Assembly: GCF_017916325.1 (NCBI RefSeq)
Contig: NC_090168.1
Span: forward strand, 942,143-1,006,142
DNA from: Leishmania martiniquensis
Lineage: Eukaryota > Euglenozoa > Kinetoplastea > Trypanosomatida > Trypanosomatidae
Length of the DNA: 64,000 nt
Direction: 5' to 3'
Positions 10,325 through 19,790 of the stretch are shown here, piece after piece. Made by a program: the position numbers and the translations under genes. Below the pieces are notes generated by a model. It ran no database searches. It was given only the letters and a program-made list of their open reading frames with translations, and was not told where the DNA came from. Positions within the stretch are counted from its first letter, which is position 1. Each line of letters begins with the position of its first letter.

Positions 10325-13300
10325 ATGCCTCAGAAGCGGGGCTTCGGGCACCCATCGGGGCCTGCTGGCCCATCGTTGGTGACCTCATCTTCCCGCACCC
10401 CCCTTCATACGCAGGAGCTGATGCTGTTTAGCAGCCCCATCTCTGCCGCGCCGACAAAGCGATCGATATCGACAAATAAGCGGACAGCATCCTCTCACTT
10501 TGCCGGCGCGCGCCAGGCTAGACAACCGCGTAGCTCTCCACAGCATCGCGAGGCACCATTCTCGTCGGCCGCCCGCGACTCGAACGATCGCGCGACAGCC
10601 GAGTACGAGCCTCTGCCTGAGAACTACCGTGTGGCACCGTGCCGCTCGCTTACAGCGTCCTCTTCCTCTACTGCCCTCGCATCGCCTGCGACTGTCACGG
10701 CAAGTGGCAGCGGCAGCCGCATTCCGCTCCCGCCTCCCCAGCGGCAGGCTCCACTGGCGAGGGGAGCCAGTCGAGGGGCTGGGACGGCATCCCGCGCTGC
10801 CTCGGTTGTTGCCTCTGGCGCTGGAAGCCGAGTAATTCGCCTTCTACGCGATGCGCGCGCCGCAGTGCTCGACCCTATCCGACCCGAGACGCCATTCGAG
10901 GCCTTTGCGTCGGTTTCTCCTGCGTCGGCGTTTGCGCCAGCGGAAGGGCTCGGCCTGGGCTCCGCGTCTGCCTCGCTTCTCGCTCGCCGCCCTCATGGGC
11001 TGGAGCGCCGCTCGCAGCGCCGGCTGCCTGCCGGACGTCGCCTAGCTCCCATGGCACCACCGCCCTCAGCGCCAACGTCGCTCTTTTCGGGCGCAGCTCT
11101 CGAGACGGCCGGGGAAAGCGCGGCCGCATCTTCGGCGAATCTGGTCACCGGGGACAGCGAGCCTCGCAGCGCGGTTTTTTCTTCATCCACCTCTCACTCA
11201 TCTCGTCTGCCACTCACAGGGAGACTAAATCCCCTCGGCCGCCTCTCCGCTGAAAGCTGCGCAGACCACAGCCACATGGGCCAGCCGCCTGCCATTGCTC
11301 AGGGTCATGGTATCGATGCCCGGAAATTCGCGCTGTTGTATCCCATGGCGCAGCAGGCGGGCAGCTCGCGAGTGGCGGAGGCGGTGGATCTTCTTTTTCA
11401 GCTAAAGCAGTGGGTGGTATCCGCATCACCCTCTACCGGAGGTGCGTCCCTGCTGGACAAGGTGGCCGTAGAGTGTCTGCGAACGACTTTACTGCACTTC
11501 TGCCAGCATTGGCCAAATGGAGCCACGCTGCAGCAGGCTGTGGATGACTACTCGGCCAAGAGCTTGGGGACAGTGGAGTTGGGCGGCGCCGAGGGCGCCT
11601 GCGCATCGACTTCAACGGGGAGCACCCTTGCACCACTGTTGTACACGCAGGCGGCCTTCCTGGCTGCGTCTGTAATGCTGCAGAGTTTCCCAGTGGTAGC
11701 GCTTCTAACGGAAGCCGCTTCTTTTGAGCCGACCCTACGCACGCTGCATATCATCGCTGACGCTGGCCTCGCGGGGTGGATATCGCAAGAGACTCGTGTT
11801 CTCGGGGCACTTGTAGAGGTTCTCCGGCTGTTGGCGGGGTCCGGGCTGGGTGCGCATCCACGGGAGCTGGAGTGGGTCGCAGCGATCTTAGATACTGTTG
11901 CCTTTTGTTGCGAAGACGACGCTGCTGCTGCCGCCATCGTGTCTGCTAGTGCATCTTCGGGGGCTGGCGATCCGATCATGTCTCGTCATGGGCAGCGACT
12001 GCAAAGCAGTGAGCTGGCGACACACGGGAATCGTCCTCTTTCCAGCCACGGGGAGGCAGACATGATTCGCGGCAGCGGGCTTGTAGACGATGACGCTGAG
12101 AGCCAGCTGCTCAGCACGCAGCGCCGGCAGCAGCTATCCCATTGGAGGTCCACCGCACTTCAGCCCGAGCTCTCCCTCTTTCACCTCCACCCGCGTCCTG
12201 TCAACAGCGCCTCCTTCGCGGATGCTGTCCCAGCAGGGCCACCGTTAAGCTGTGTGCGAAGTGGGCTTGACAGGGCTGCTGCCTTGGCACCTGTGCTCAA
12301 CCCACCCTCCACTGTACCAGTGGAGCACGGCAGCCTTCGTGCTCACCTTGTGTCTCTCGGGTTTCTGTTGAGTCTGAAGCAAATCAGCGATCACGCGGTG
12401 GCGCGCTGCTCGCCCTCGAGTGAGAATCTGGCGATCTCTCCGTCAGCGCACTCCTTCGCATTCCTGGCGACTGCCATTGGCACCCTTTATCGATGCTTCG
12501 CTCAGAGCCACCCGGAAGAGTTGCGTGGGCTCGGCGTCTTGGGCACCCTTACGAGCATGCTAAATACCTTCGCTGTGGAGACGACAGCAGTTGAGGCGGT
12601 CGCGCGTGCTTTGGTAAAGCTGACGTATGTTGATGAGTGCTTGGCGGATATGCAGGCGAACACCGCCGTGATTGCAGCCGCCGCGCACGCGCTGCGCTCA
12701 CAGCTGTCCCGCGCACACGCGACCCCCTCTCATGGGCTGGCGATAGAGTTGCTAGTTTCCCGTCTGTGCGGCGTGATGGCGCGCGTCGCGGAAGACAGCA
12801 CGGAGCAGCAGGAGTACCTTGTTTCCGCGCCCATGGCGCAGTTGTTGGAGGCGCTGACACTTCGCTACGTCACCGTCACCGATCTCGAAGAGGCTGAGCC
12901 AGAACGCTTCATTGCGCCGCTGCCGTTACCACCAGCGCCAGTGCTGCAGGCTGTGGTCTGGGTGCTCGGCATTGCAGCGATGTCGCCCCGATGCCCTTTG
13001 CATCTCGTGCAGTCGGTGACGCCCCCGCTGGTGCGCCTCTTGGGAGTACTCAGGAGAATACCGAGCATGCAGCTGACGGCGATTTACGTGCTCATGTGCC
13101 TCAGTAACCTTTCGTACTTCTTCGGCGCCTGCGAGTCGGCAGAGGGCAGTGGCTGCGGGGGCGAAGGCGGGGATGCGTCTGCCTGGCTTCCCTCCCTCTA
13201 CAGCTCCCTTGGGCTGCTGCTGGCGAGCTACCTGTTTGAGGACAACGTCGAGGCCACCGTGGAGGCCACTCGCATCCTCGGTAATATCAGCTACACCAAC

Positions 13301-13675
13301 GCCGGCCGCGACTGGATGGAAGCGAACAGATGCGACGAAGTGGCTGTGCTCTTCCTCGGACATGAGGACTATCGTGTCGCGTACAACTGCAGCGGCGTGC
13401 TGCTGAACTTGACGGCCGCATCGCCGTGCCGCATTGTAGAGGAGCCGGAGCTGCTGCAGATGATGCTGTCGTACACCTCACGGTACACCGACGAGGGTCG
13501 AATCGAGGCCAAGGCCACTCTTGCGGAGGCACGACTGCGTCAGAAGCTGCAGCAGAGCGGCGAGGATGTGGAAGAACTGCTGTCGGAGGTAAGAAGCCAC
13601 ACCTCACAGATCGCCGACCTGGTGGAGAAGCTGCTCCTCAACGTGCATGGCTTGCTGACTTTATCGACGGCATAA
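10325..13675 (+). CDS. ARMC2: Armadillo-repeat protein, ARMC2-like
   Basis: The product has 1,116 residues. Residues 1 to ~330 are low complexity (Ser/Ala/Pro/Arg-rich). The remainder is helical and armadillo-like, and the C-terminal ~150 residues are the most diagnostic: a segment around residue 978 with TRILGNIS, followed by a repeat containing GVLLNLT, resembles the end of ARMC2. In animals and Chlamydomonas, ARMC2 is a ciliary protein that helps deliver radial spokes by intraflagellar transport, so a flagellar role is plausible in a flagellate but is inferred. An in-frame extension to 10289 begins with TTG, so the first ATG at 10325 is taken as the start. Other armadillo families cannot be excluded without a profile search. 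Confidence 0.75.
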   Translation: MPQKRGFGHPSGPAGPSLVTSSSRTPLHTQELMLFSSPISAAPTKRSISTNKRTASSHFAGARQARQPRSSPQHREAPFSSAARDSNDRATAEYEPLPENYRVAPCRSLTASSSSTALASPATVTASGSGSRIPLPPPQRQAPLARGASRGAGTASRAASVVASGAGSRVIRLLRDARAAVLDPIRPETPFEAFASVSPASAFAPAEGLGLGSASASLLARRPHGLERRSQRRLPAGRRLAPMAPPPSAPTSLFSGAALETAGESAAASSANLVTGDSEPRSAVFSSSTSHSSRLPLTGRLNPLGRLSAESCADHSHMGQPPAIAQGHGIDARKFALLYPMAQQAGSSRVAEAVDLLFQLKQWVVSASPSTGGASLLDKVAVECLRTTLLHFCQHWPNGATLQQAVDDYSAKSLGTVELGGAEGACASTSTGSTLAPLLYTQAAFLAASVMLQSFPVVALLTEAASFEPTLRTLHIIADAGLAGWISQETRVLGALVEVLRLLAGSGLGAHPRELEWVAAILDTVAFCCEDDAAAAAIVSASASSGAGDPIMSRHGQRLQSSELATHGNRPLSSHGEADMIRGSGLVDDDAESQLLSTQRRQQLSHWRSTALQPELSLFHLHPRPVNSASFADAVPAGPPLSCVRSGLDRAAALAPVLNPPSTVPVEHGSLRAHLVSLGFLLSLKQISDHAVARCSPSSENLAISPSAHSFAFLATAIGTLYRCFAQSHPEELRGLGVLGTLTSMLNTFAVETTAVEAVARALVKLTYVDECLADMQANTAVIAAAAHALRSQLSRAHATPSHGLAIELLVSRLCGVMARVAEDSTEQQEYLVSAPMAQLLEALTLRYVTVTDLEEAEPERFIAPLPLPPAPVLQAVVWVLGIAAMSPRCPLHLVQSVTPPLVRLLGVLRRIPSMQLTAIYVLMCLSNLSYFFGACESAEGSGCGGEGGDASAWLPSLYSSLGLLLASYLFEDNVEATVEATRILGNISYTNAGRDWMEANRCDEVAVLFLGHEDYRVAYNCSGVLLNLTAASPCRIVEEPELLQMMLSYTSRYTDEGRIEAKATLAEARLRQKLQQSGEDVEELLSEVRSHTSQIADLVEKLLLNVHGLLTLSTA

Positions 13676-14621
13676 AAAAAAAGAAAGCATCGCCAGGAGG
13701 TGCTAAAAGGTGCACAAGAGACCACCGCGCTGGACCGCGTGTTAGTCGTTGTGGCGCTTTACGGCAATGCGCGCCTTCAAAGCGCATGCACGGCTGGTGC
13801 GTCGTGGCTGCAGGTCGACTCCCTCCTCCCCCTTCTGCCTGCTGTGGTCGACCTGCCGATACCTCCTCTTTCATCGCATTACTTTCTCAGGTGCGATGCC
13901 GCCCCTCCCCCCTCCCTCCCTCCCTCATGTACATAATCGATGATGCTGACGCTGTGTGTAATGTGTGCTGTGAGCTTGCGTAATGGTTGTCGGTGCGTAT
14001 ATACACGGAGTGTGTATAGCCACATATAGAGAAGCAAATTTCAGTCGATCCGTTCACAACAGCAGCAGCAGCAAGAGCGACAGGCTGCCCCGCTATTTCT
14101 TTCCACCCCATTGGAAGGCGGGGCTACGCCGGCTCGCCGAGCACCAATGATTACACATGCACTGCCGCCCTCCCCCTCCCCACCCACCCAACCAGCGTGC
14201 AAGCTTCGCCTTTCTGAGCCGAAGTAAGCTGCCCCGTGTGCACGATCCGAAGTATGTCGTCGATTTTGCGTCAAAAATGAGGGGTCTCACTTCGTCATCT
14301 GCGATGCTTTGCGTCTCAGGCGACAGGTGAGCAAGAGCGCCGATGTGCGCGTCCTCATGTATCGAGGACAAGATGGGACGGCACGCAGCACGCTTCAACG
14401 TCGCCGCCCCCCTCCCCCTCTCCCTTTTCTCTTGCCGCCGCTCCTTCACAGCTCTTACACTTTGCCCTTTAACCCCCATCACGGCGAGGTGAAGCAACAC
14501 CCCCTCAACGACGCAACCATAACCGCAGCGTCCCACACAACGACAGACGGGAGACGCACTGGTCACAGCGCAAGAGAGGAACAGAAGAAAGGTGAAAAGG
14601 GAGTAGGGAGGTGAGCTTGTG
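13676..14621. other. Intergenic region
   Basis: No gene seen. The stretch holds an A-rich run immediately after the stop codon, C/T runs near 13900, a short (CAG)n tract at 14060-14073 and a strong pyrimidine tract at 14400-14450 that precedes the next gene. Confidence 0.6.
14450..14451 (+). promoter_or_regulatory. Candidate trans-splice acceptor AG for the 180-residue gene
   Basis: A long C/T-rich tract (about 14405-14448) ends in CACAG, giving a predicted 5' UTR of ~170 bases before the ATG at 14622. Position inferred from sequence only. Confidence 0.45.
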
Positions 14622-15164
14622 ATGAATGCGCACAAAGAATTGGACGCTGCCGCAGCCGCAGCGTCGGCGCCGAGCTCGTCATTGTCGCCACCCCCTTCAA
14701 TATCCCCTTCCTCGCTTCCAGCTCCTCGTGCGGTAGGAACGCTTCCAGACTGCTGCACAGAGGCTTTCAAAGAGCACTACAGAAAAGGCGAGGTGCCGCG
14801 GTTTGGCTGCTATGATCCAGTGTATCTCCGCCAGGCGGTGGACACCTCGCCGACAATCGACTCAGCCGCTCGAAGCTCAACGCATGCGAGCTTTTTCCCA
14901 CCCTTCTCGTCGCTTGTTCACGCTTATGCTGACCATGGCGCAGCATCGTCCTCTTCCCTTCTAGCTAGCGGCCTCGCTGACATGCCTTCGGTGGAAGAAG
15001 GTGCAGATCAGGACACAGCGACGCTGACAGCGGATCGTGCTCGGCCACTGCGCACCTGGGAGTACATCACGAACCCAGAGGAGATGTGGAATTGGCCGCC
15101 GCTGACGATGAAGATCCCCCCTGCTTCTGATTTTGAGCGCATCTTGCTGGATCGTGCACCCTGA
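14622..15164 (+). CDS. Small hypothetical protein (180 residues)
   Basis: I do not recognise this protein. The first ~45 residues are Ala/Ser/Pro-rich. A more structured segment follows, with FKEHYRKGEVPRFGCYDP at about residues 48-65. The C-terminal third contains an aromatic stretch, TWEYITNPEEMWNWPP, that looks constrained. There is no signal peptide or membrane segment. A GTG sits one codon before the ATG at 14622, and the ATG is taken as the start. The gene lies between the ARMC2-like and nucleoporin genes, each ~0.75-0.95 kb away, on the same strand. The upstream splice signal, lower repetitiveness at the C-terminus and lack of a competing frame support it as real. Confidence 0.7.
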   Translation: MNAHKELDAAAAAASAPSSSLSPPPSISPSSLPAPRAVGTLPDCCTEAFKEHYRKGEVPRFGCYDPVYLRQAVDTSPTIDSAARSSTHASFFPPFSSLVHAYADHGAASSSSLLASGLADMPSVEEGADQDTATLTADRARPLRTWEYITNPEEMWNWPPLTMKIPPASDFERILLDRAP

Positions 15165-15913
15165 GCTCTCTGCGCTGCAGAGACCCCCACCCTAGTCTGT
15201 GAGCCGACACGTGCGCGTACGCGGCTGTCATGTGCACCTTTTTTATTCACGCGCCTCGTGTGTGCCTCTATGCCTGCAGTGCGGTCGTTGTCGCCGCATC
15301 GTTCGCATTAAGTGTGGCAAGTGTGCGTGGTGCGTCTGCAGCGATGTGCCATGCTCGCACATCCTCACATGCCTTCGTGGTCTCTTTTTTTTCTGTTTGA
15401 ATGCGGCTGTTCGCTGCCATCTTACTACTGTGATGCCGCTTGCTCACCCGACGCTAGCGCACCTCACGGGCGAGCTCGGTTAGGGCTCTCCCTCGAAGGC
15501 CACTCCGATGTTGGCCAAAAGGTTTTCCTTACCTGCTTGCTGCAGAATTGACTCGCACTTTCGGTCCTGGGCTGACGCGCGCCTACGTGGAGGTTTGCTG
15601 CATCGCGGTGGCGTTGCAAGGCCGCCGTGCGATGAACCACCGTTTCTCTGTTTGGTAGCGCGCTGCCTTGGCCCTTGCGCACCCGTTGCCGTCTTTCTCT
15701 CTCTCCGTACTGATTGCCTCCTTGGCGCCATGCGCTGCACGCTTATACCCACACGCGCACCTCCGCGGCTACGGCATCAGGGAAGCCGCCATTCTTTCCT
15801 CACCCTCCTGCATACTCGCTTACCTTTTCCACGCTCCGCCTTGGCGCCATTAAACTTTTTTCCCCCTTCGCTTCTGCTTTACTTTCAGTGCAAGAGCCTC
15901 TCGCACGTCTGCA
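15165..15913. other. Intergenic region
   Basis: No gene seen. The sequence is mixed to pyrimidine-rich and ends in a strong C/T tract at about 15852-15886, which is the probable splice signal of the nucleoporin gene. Confidence 0.6.
15887..15888 (+). promoter_or_regulatory. Candidate trans-splice acceptor AG for the nucleoporin gene
   Basis: A ~30-base pyrimidine tract ends in TTTCAG, 26 bases before the ATG at 15914. This is one of the clearest tract-plus-AG combinations in the window. Confidence 0.6.
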
Positions 15914-18691
15914 ATGACGGAGTACGAGCAGCGGCACGGCAAGGCGAACATCACGCTCCCGCTGTCTAGCACTTGTGTGCGTGATGTGCACGGCCGCCCT
16001 GTGCCCGTAGACGCTACGGCGACCAACGAGATCGTAACAGCAACTCCCTCTACAGCACTTGGTAGTCAACACGGCGCCGGTACCACGGCATCCAGCACGT
16101 CGGCCTTGCGCACCTACGCGGAGTGGTACCTCCCGTCTACGAATGCCTCTCCCACATACCCTTCTCCCGGATCTCTGCCGCGCACCGGCACCGCTGCGGT
16201 TCGGGCCGTGCCAACGGTGGAGTACTTCAAGCAGGTGAGTCGCGCTGCTGGCCGCAAGCAAGAGGAGTACCTGTGGGCTCTTATGCAGGATGTGTACGCA
16301 GATGCGGAGCAGTCCGATCAGTACCACCCCGACGCCATTGGCATCGAGTCGGTGCAGCCGCATCGTCGCTGGTTCGTCTCACACTACGCTCATCTCCAGG
16401 CATTCCTCCAACGCCAGCCGGTGCTACGCCGGGCGAATATAATCTGCCGCTGGCTGGAGAGCACGTACCGCGACAACTCGCGGCATGAACCACGCCTGCG
16501 TGGAGAGGAAGAGGTGGTGCTTCGGCAGCTTATCCTAACCTATCTGCGCGGCGGCGAGCTGAATCGCGCCATCAACGCCGCCGTGACGTACGAAAGCTGT
16601 GTACACAGCTGCGTCCTCAGCGCAGCCCAACTGCAGACGGTACGGGAGCCGTGGTTCAGCCAAACCGCTTTGGTGCCGCTCTTTGGCGAGTACGCGCACG
16701 GTGAACTGGATCAGGCTTGGTGCGGCAACGAACACCGCCTCGACAACCTCTCGCAGCTCTACGAAGAGTCCCTTAAGTATCGCAGCGCCGCTGCCGCAGT
16801 TGGCGTAGAGGGGAGCGCGTCGTCGTCGACCCCGAATGCCGTGAGTGACTTCGATGCTGTTATAGGAGCGGCATTGTGCGGAAACCTTACCGTGCTGGAG
16901 AATGCCTTCAAGGTAAACGGGAGCTGGAAGGACATGGCGTGGTGCTACCTACGCTGCGCTCTGGTCGTCGCCTTCACAAAGCAGCTGATGACCGCCACCG
17001 GTGCCGGCGGCGAGGAACCTGGGCAGTCGGCACCCGGCGCCGTTGACCGCAGCTACGCGCTCTTCATCGAGGAAATGACGGGTAGCGGTGACGACTGGGC
17101 GACGAGCTTCTCGCTGAAACTGGTGCAGGGCCTTGCAGCGCGCCTGCTGCCTGACTTTCTGACGCGTGCGCCGCTGGAAGAACAGCTGCAGATGCGCTTC
17201 ATCTTACAAACGCTGACTTGCATGAATGGAAAAGGTTCTCTGCTGCCTACAGTGCCGCTCTCCTTGACAGCGTCGGGGGCGCTAGAGGGCGCGACGGAGT
17301 GGTTTGGCATCGTCCCTGAGACAGGAAACAGCGAAGCCGCGCGGCTGATCGCGCACGTTGTGCTCGCGCAGGACGTCGCCTACGGGGAAACGCTGATTCC
17401 GCACGCCGTTCAGGTGCGCGCCGGCGCATCTTTGGCGACGTCGCTGGCGCGGTACGCAGTTTTCTTGGCGCTGCTGCCGCGCTACCCATTCGACGAGGGG
17501 CTGCGTGCCGTCACGGCTATGGCGCTGCGGCTGCGCGACCCGCGACACCGCGCCAGCGTCTACGCCGCTTTTATCATGACCGCGCGCGAGTATGAGCTGC
17601 AGCGGCAGAACCTCTCCCGTTGCGAGCTTGAGGAGCAAGAGGCCCGTCTGGTGCGTCAGTTTGTGACCGCCGACAGCGACGCCAATGTGCATGCGGAGGT
17701 ACAGCAGCTCCTTTACCAGCAGGTAGCGCCGACAGAGCTGCTCACGCACAACAAGCTCGCTGAGAAGCTCATGTGGGAGGCTATGCATGCAGACTCTTTG
17801 TCGGACTACCTGGCGGTGCTCCGTCGTGGCCTGTCGGCGTGCTGCAGCTTCTGGCTAACCGAGCCGAAGCCCGAGGTGGAGGCGATTGCGGACGTGAGCA
17901 GCATCTTGACGCGGCGCGTTCTGGCGGAGATCCAGAGATGGCCTGAGCCACAGAAGGACGGGCATGCCAAGGAGCCTACGGCGGAAGAGACATCGCCCTC
18001 CACACCGTCTCTTTCTGTGAGCCCTGTGACAGACCTTGAGCGCAGCGAGGCAACCTTCTGGTATGTGCTGAGCGAGGCCCGCGGTATCGCGACAGAACAC
18101 GCGACCATCACTGCGCAGCTCAACGCCGCCAAGCACACGGCCGCCTTCGCTGGGGCTCCAGCGGCGTCCAACCGTACGCTCATCTACCAGCTTACGCAAG
18201 ACGAGGCAACGTTGCTGTGCAAGCTGGTGGAGCACACCCGGCGCGCTGTCCGGCACGGTGGTGCTGTCGTCTATCGCGACCGACAGTGCCTGACTGCCAT
18301 CGTGACACTGGTGCAACAGCTGACGGAGGCGGTGACGTTGTCGATGCTGTCTGGTGTGGTGGAGAGTGACGTCGAGGAGGAGAGCCCCGCCCCACGTGAT
18401 GAGCTGTCCCGCATGCAAGAAGTGTACGGGCTAGTGGAGGAGCTTCACATCGCCGGCTACCTGGAGCCGGCACTTCTCCCCCAGCAAAGCGCCAGCGCAC
18501 TGTACGCACAGATACGCGCTATGCGCGTGTCTTATGGGCAGCGCGTGCATAAGCGGCAGGTGTTGGCCGCGCTGCATCAGCGGGCGCACGGGGCCGCGGT
18601 GGAGGCTGGCCGCGTTGGAGCCCTTGTGCCCATCGAGGGTGAATGGCCTCTCCGGAGAAAAAGGCTCGAGGACTTCCCGGGGAGGGCTTGA
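15914..18691 (+). CDS. Nup84/Nup107-family nucleoporin
   Basis: The 925-residue product is largely helical after a ~100-residue low-complexity start. Around residues 205-330 it carries the Nup84/Nup107 signature: a leucine-rich helix with LRGGELNRAI, then GNEHRLDN (in place of the usual GNPxRxLW), then AALCGNL followed by SWKDMAWCYLR, which matches the family pattern GALSGNL...SWEDxxWAYLR. Further on, HVVLAQDVAY (about 477) and YPFDEGLRAV (about 523) fit the helical-repeat stack. Nup107/Nup84 is a scaffold member of the Y-complex of the nuclear pore and acts in pore assembly. Trypanosomatids have a Y-complex equivalent, but I cannot tell the species-specific name. The splice signal 26 bases upstream supports this ATG. 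Confidence 0.75.
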   Translation: MTEYEQRHGKANITLPLSSTCVRDVHGRPVPVDATATNEIVTATPSTALGSQHGAGTTASSTSALRTYAEWYLPSTNASPTYPSPGSLPRTGTAAVRAVPTVEYFKQVSRAAGRKQEEYLWALMQDVYADAEQSDQYHPDAIGIESVQPHRRWFVSHYAHLQAFLQRQPVLRRANIICRWLESTYRDNSRHEPRLRGEEEVVLRQLILTYLRGGELNRAINAAVTYESCVHSCVLSAAQLQTVREPWFSQTALVPLFGEYAHGELDQAWCGNEHRLDNLSQLYEESLKYRSAAAAVGVEGSASSSTPNAVSDFDAVIGAALCGNLTVLENAFKVNGSWKDMAWCYLRCALVVAFTKQLMTATGAGGEEPGQSAPGAVDRSYALFIEEMTGSGDDWATSFSLKLVQGLAARLLPDFLTRAPLEEQLQMRFILQTLTCMNGKGSLLPTVPLSLTASGALEGATEWFGIVPETGNSEAARLIAHVVLAQDVAYGETLIPHAVQVRAGASLATSLARYAVFLALLPRYPFDEGLRAVTAMALRLRDPRHRASVYAAFIMTAREYELQRQNLSRCELEEQEARLVRQFVTADSDANVHAEVQQLLYQQVAPTELLTHNKLAEKLMWEAMHADSLSDYLAVLRRGLSACCSFWLTEPKPEVEAIADVSSILTRRVLAEIQRWPEPQKDGHAKEPTAEETSPSTPSLSVSPVTDLERSEATFWYVLSEARGIATEHATITAQLNAAKHTAAFAGAPAASNRTLIYQLTQDEATLLCKLVEHTRRAVRHGGAVVYRDRQCLTAIVTLVQQLTEAVTLSMLSGVVESDVEEESPAPRDELSRMQEVYGLVEELHIAGYLEPALLPQQSASALYAQIRAMRVSYGQRVHKRQVLAALHQRAHGAAVEAGRVGALVPIEGEWPLRRKRLEDFPGRA

Positions 18692-19777
18692 TGGAAGTGT
18701 GTGTGGGAAAGTGCACCCTCTCCTCTGCCACGTACACCTCGCACCCGCCGCTTTTCCTCTATTTCATCCGCGCCGGTGGGCTGCGGAGCGAAGGTTAGGG
18801 GGCTGAGCGGGACAGCACGGCGACGGAAGGGCCCAGTCAATCGGCTGCAAGCACTTTTTTGTTTTCTGCGTGTCTCTCTCTCTCTCACACCGCTTTCGGT
18901 TTTCGTCCGCTGCGGGTGTCTGTTGCCGTTGGCCGTGCCACTTTCGCCGCTTATTGGTGTCTTTTGGTGTGGTGGTGAAGTAAGCGGACCGACCGTAAAA
19001 CAAAGGAGGCTGATGCTCTAGAGGTAAACCGGCAAACAATGTGTGTGTGTGTGCATGTGTCTAAGGGCGTGGTGGAATCCCCGACCACCACCCTCCCTTA
19101 ACGAAATGAAGGGCGCAGATGGCCGCCAACCGCAGCGGCAGCAAGAAGCAACAGAGACAGATCGTCGCCCCCCTCCGTAAGAGGGCAGAGGGGAGGGAGT
19201 GGGAGCGGGGGTGGAGTGGAGGAGAGTGGCTTTGGAGAAGCGGTGCGCCTGCCAAAGCCACTCCCCTCCCTCCCCTCTCCCCTCCCAACGACCAACACGC
19301 CAGCCGCGGGCGCCGCACAGTCAGTAAGGGCGAAGCCGGATGAGTTATGCCAACCTCAGCTAGGCTGGTAGCCGCCGCGCTCGCCCTCAAAGGCGTGCGC
19401 GCTCCCTCCGTTTTTGTGTGGGCCAGTATTCGGTACAAACGATGCACACCTTCCGGTCGGTCGGCAAGCCTCGTGCTTCACCGCTGCTCTTTGTCCTTCT
19501 GGTGGCGCCTCTTGGACCTGTCGCGACATTTCTGCGCCATGATGCGTGGCGTCGGGCACCCCCCTCCCCATTTCGTGGGCTTCTCTTTTCGTTGCACCCG
19601 CCTTGCTCCGTTTTGAGATCCACCCTTGAAGGGTAATATAGCAGCACTTGATGCAGTGCAGTGCGCCATCAGAGATGCAGTGACGCACTTGGCTGCATTA
19701 CGTGTTGCCTTCCATATTTCCACCTCGTGCTCCTCCCTGGACTGCGCCCCTAGACTCCACTTACTTTCTCCTTTCTG
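18692..19777. other. Intergenic region
   Basis: No gene seen. It contains short GT runs around 19040-19052, a purine-rich patch near 19180-19240 next to a C-rich one near 19255-19290, and C/T stretches leading into the next gene. Confidence 0.6.
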
Positions 19778-19790
19778 ATGTCTTTCATAG
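19752..19790 (+). promoter_or_regulatory. Two alternative trans-splice acceptors around the HGH1-like start codon
   Basis: A first AG at 19752-19753 follows a moderate C/T tract and lies upstream of the ATG at 19778. A second, better tract (about 19760-19788) surrounds that ATG and ends in CATAG at 19789-19790. Use of the second AG would remove the first ATG and place translation at 19817. The choice decides the protein N-terminus. Confidence 0.5.
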
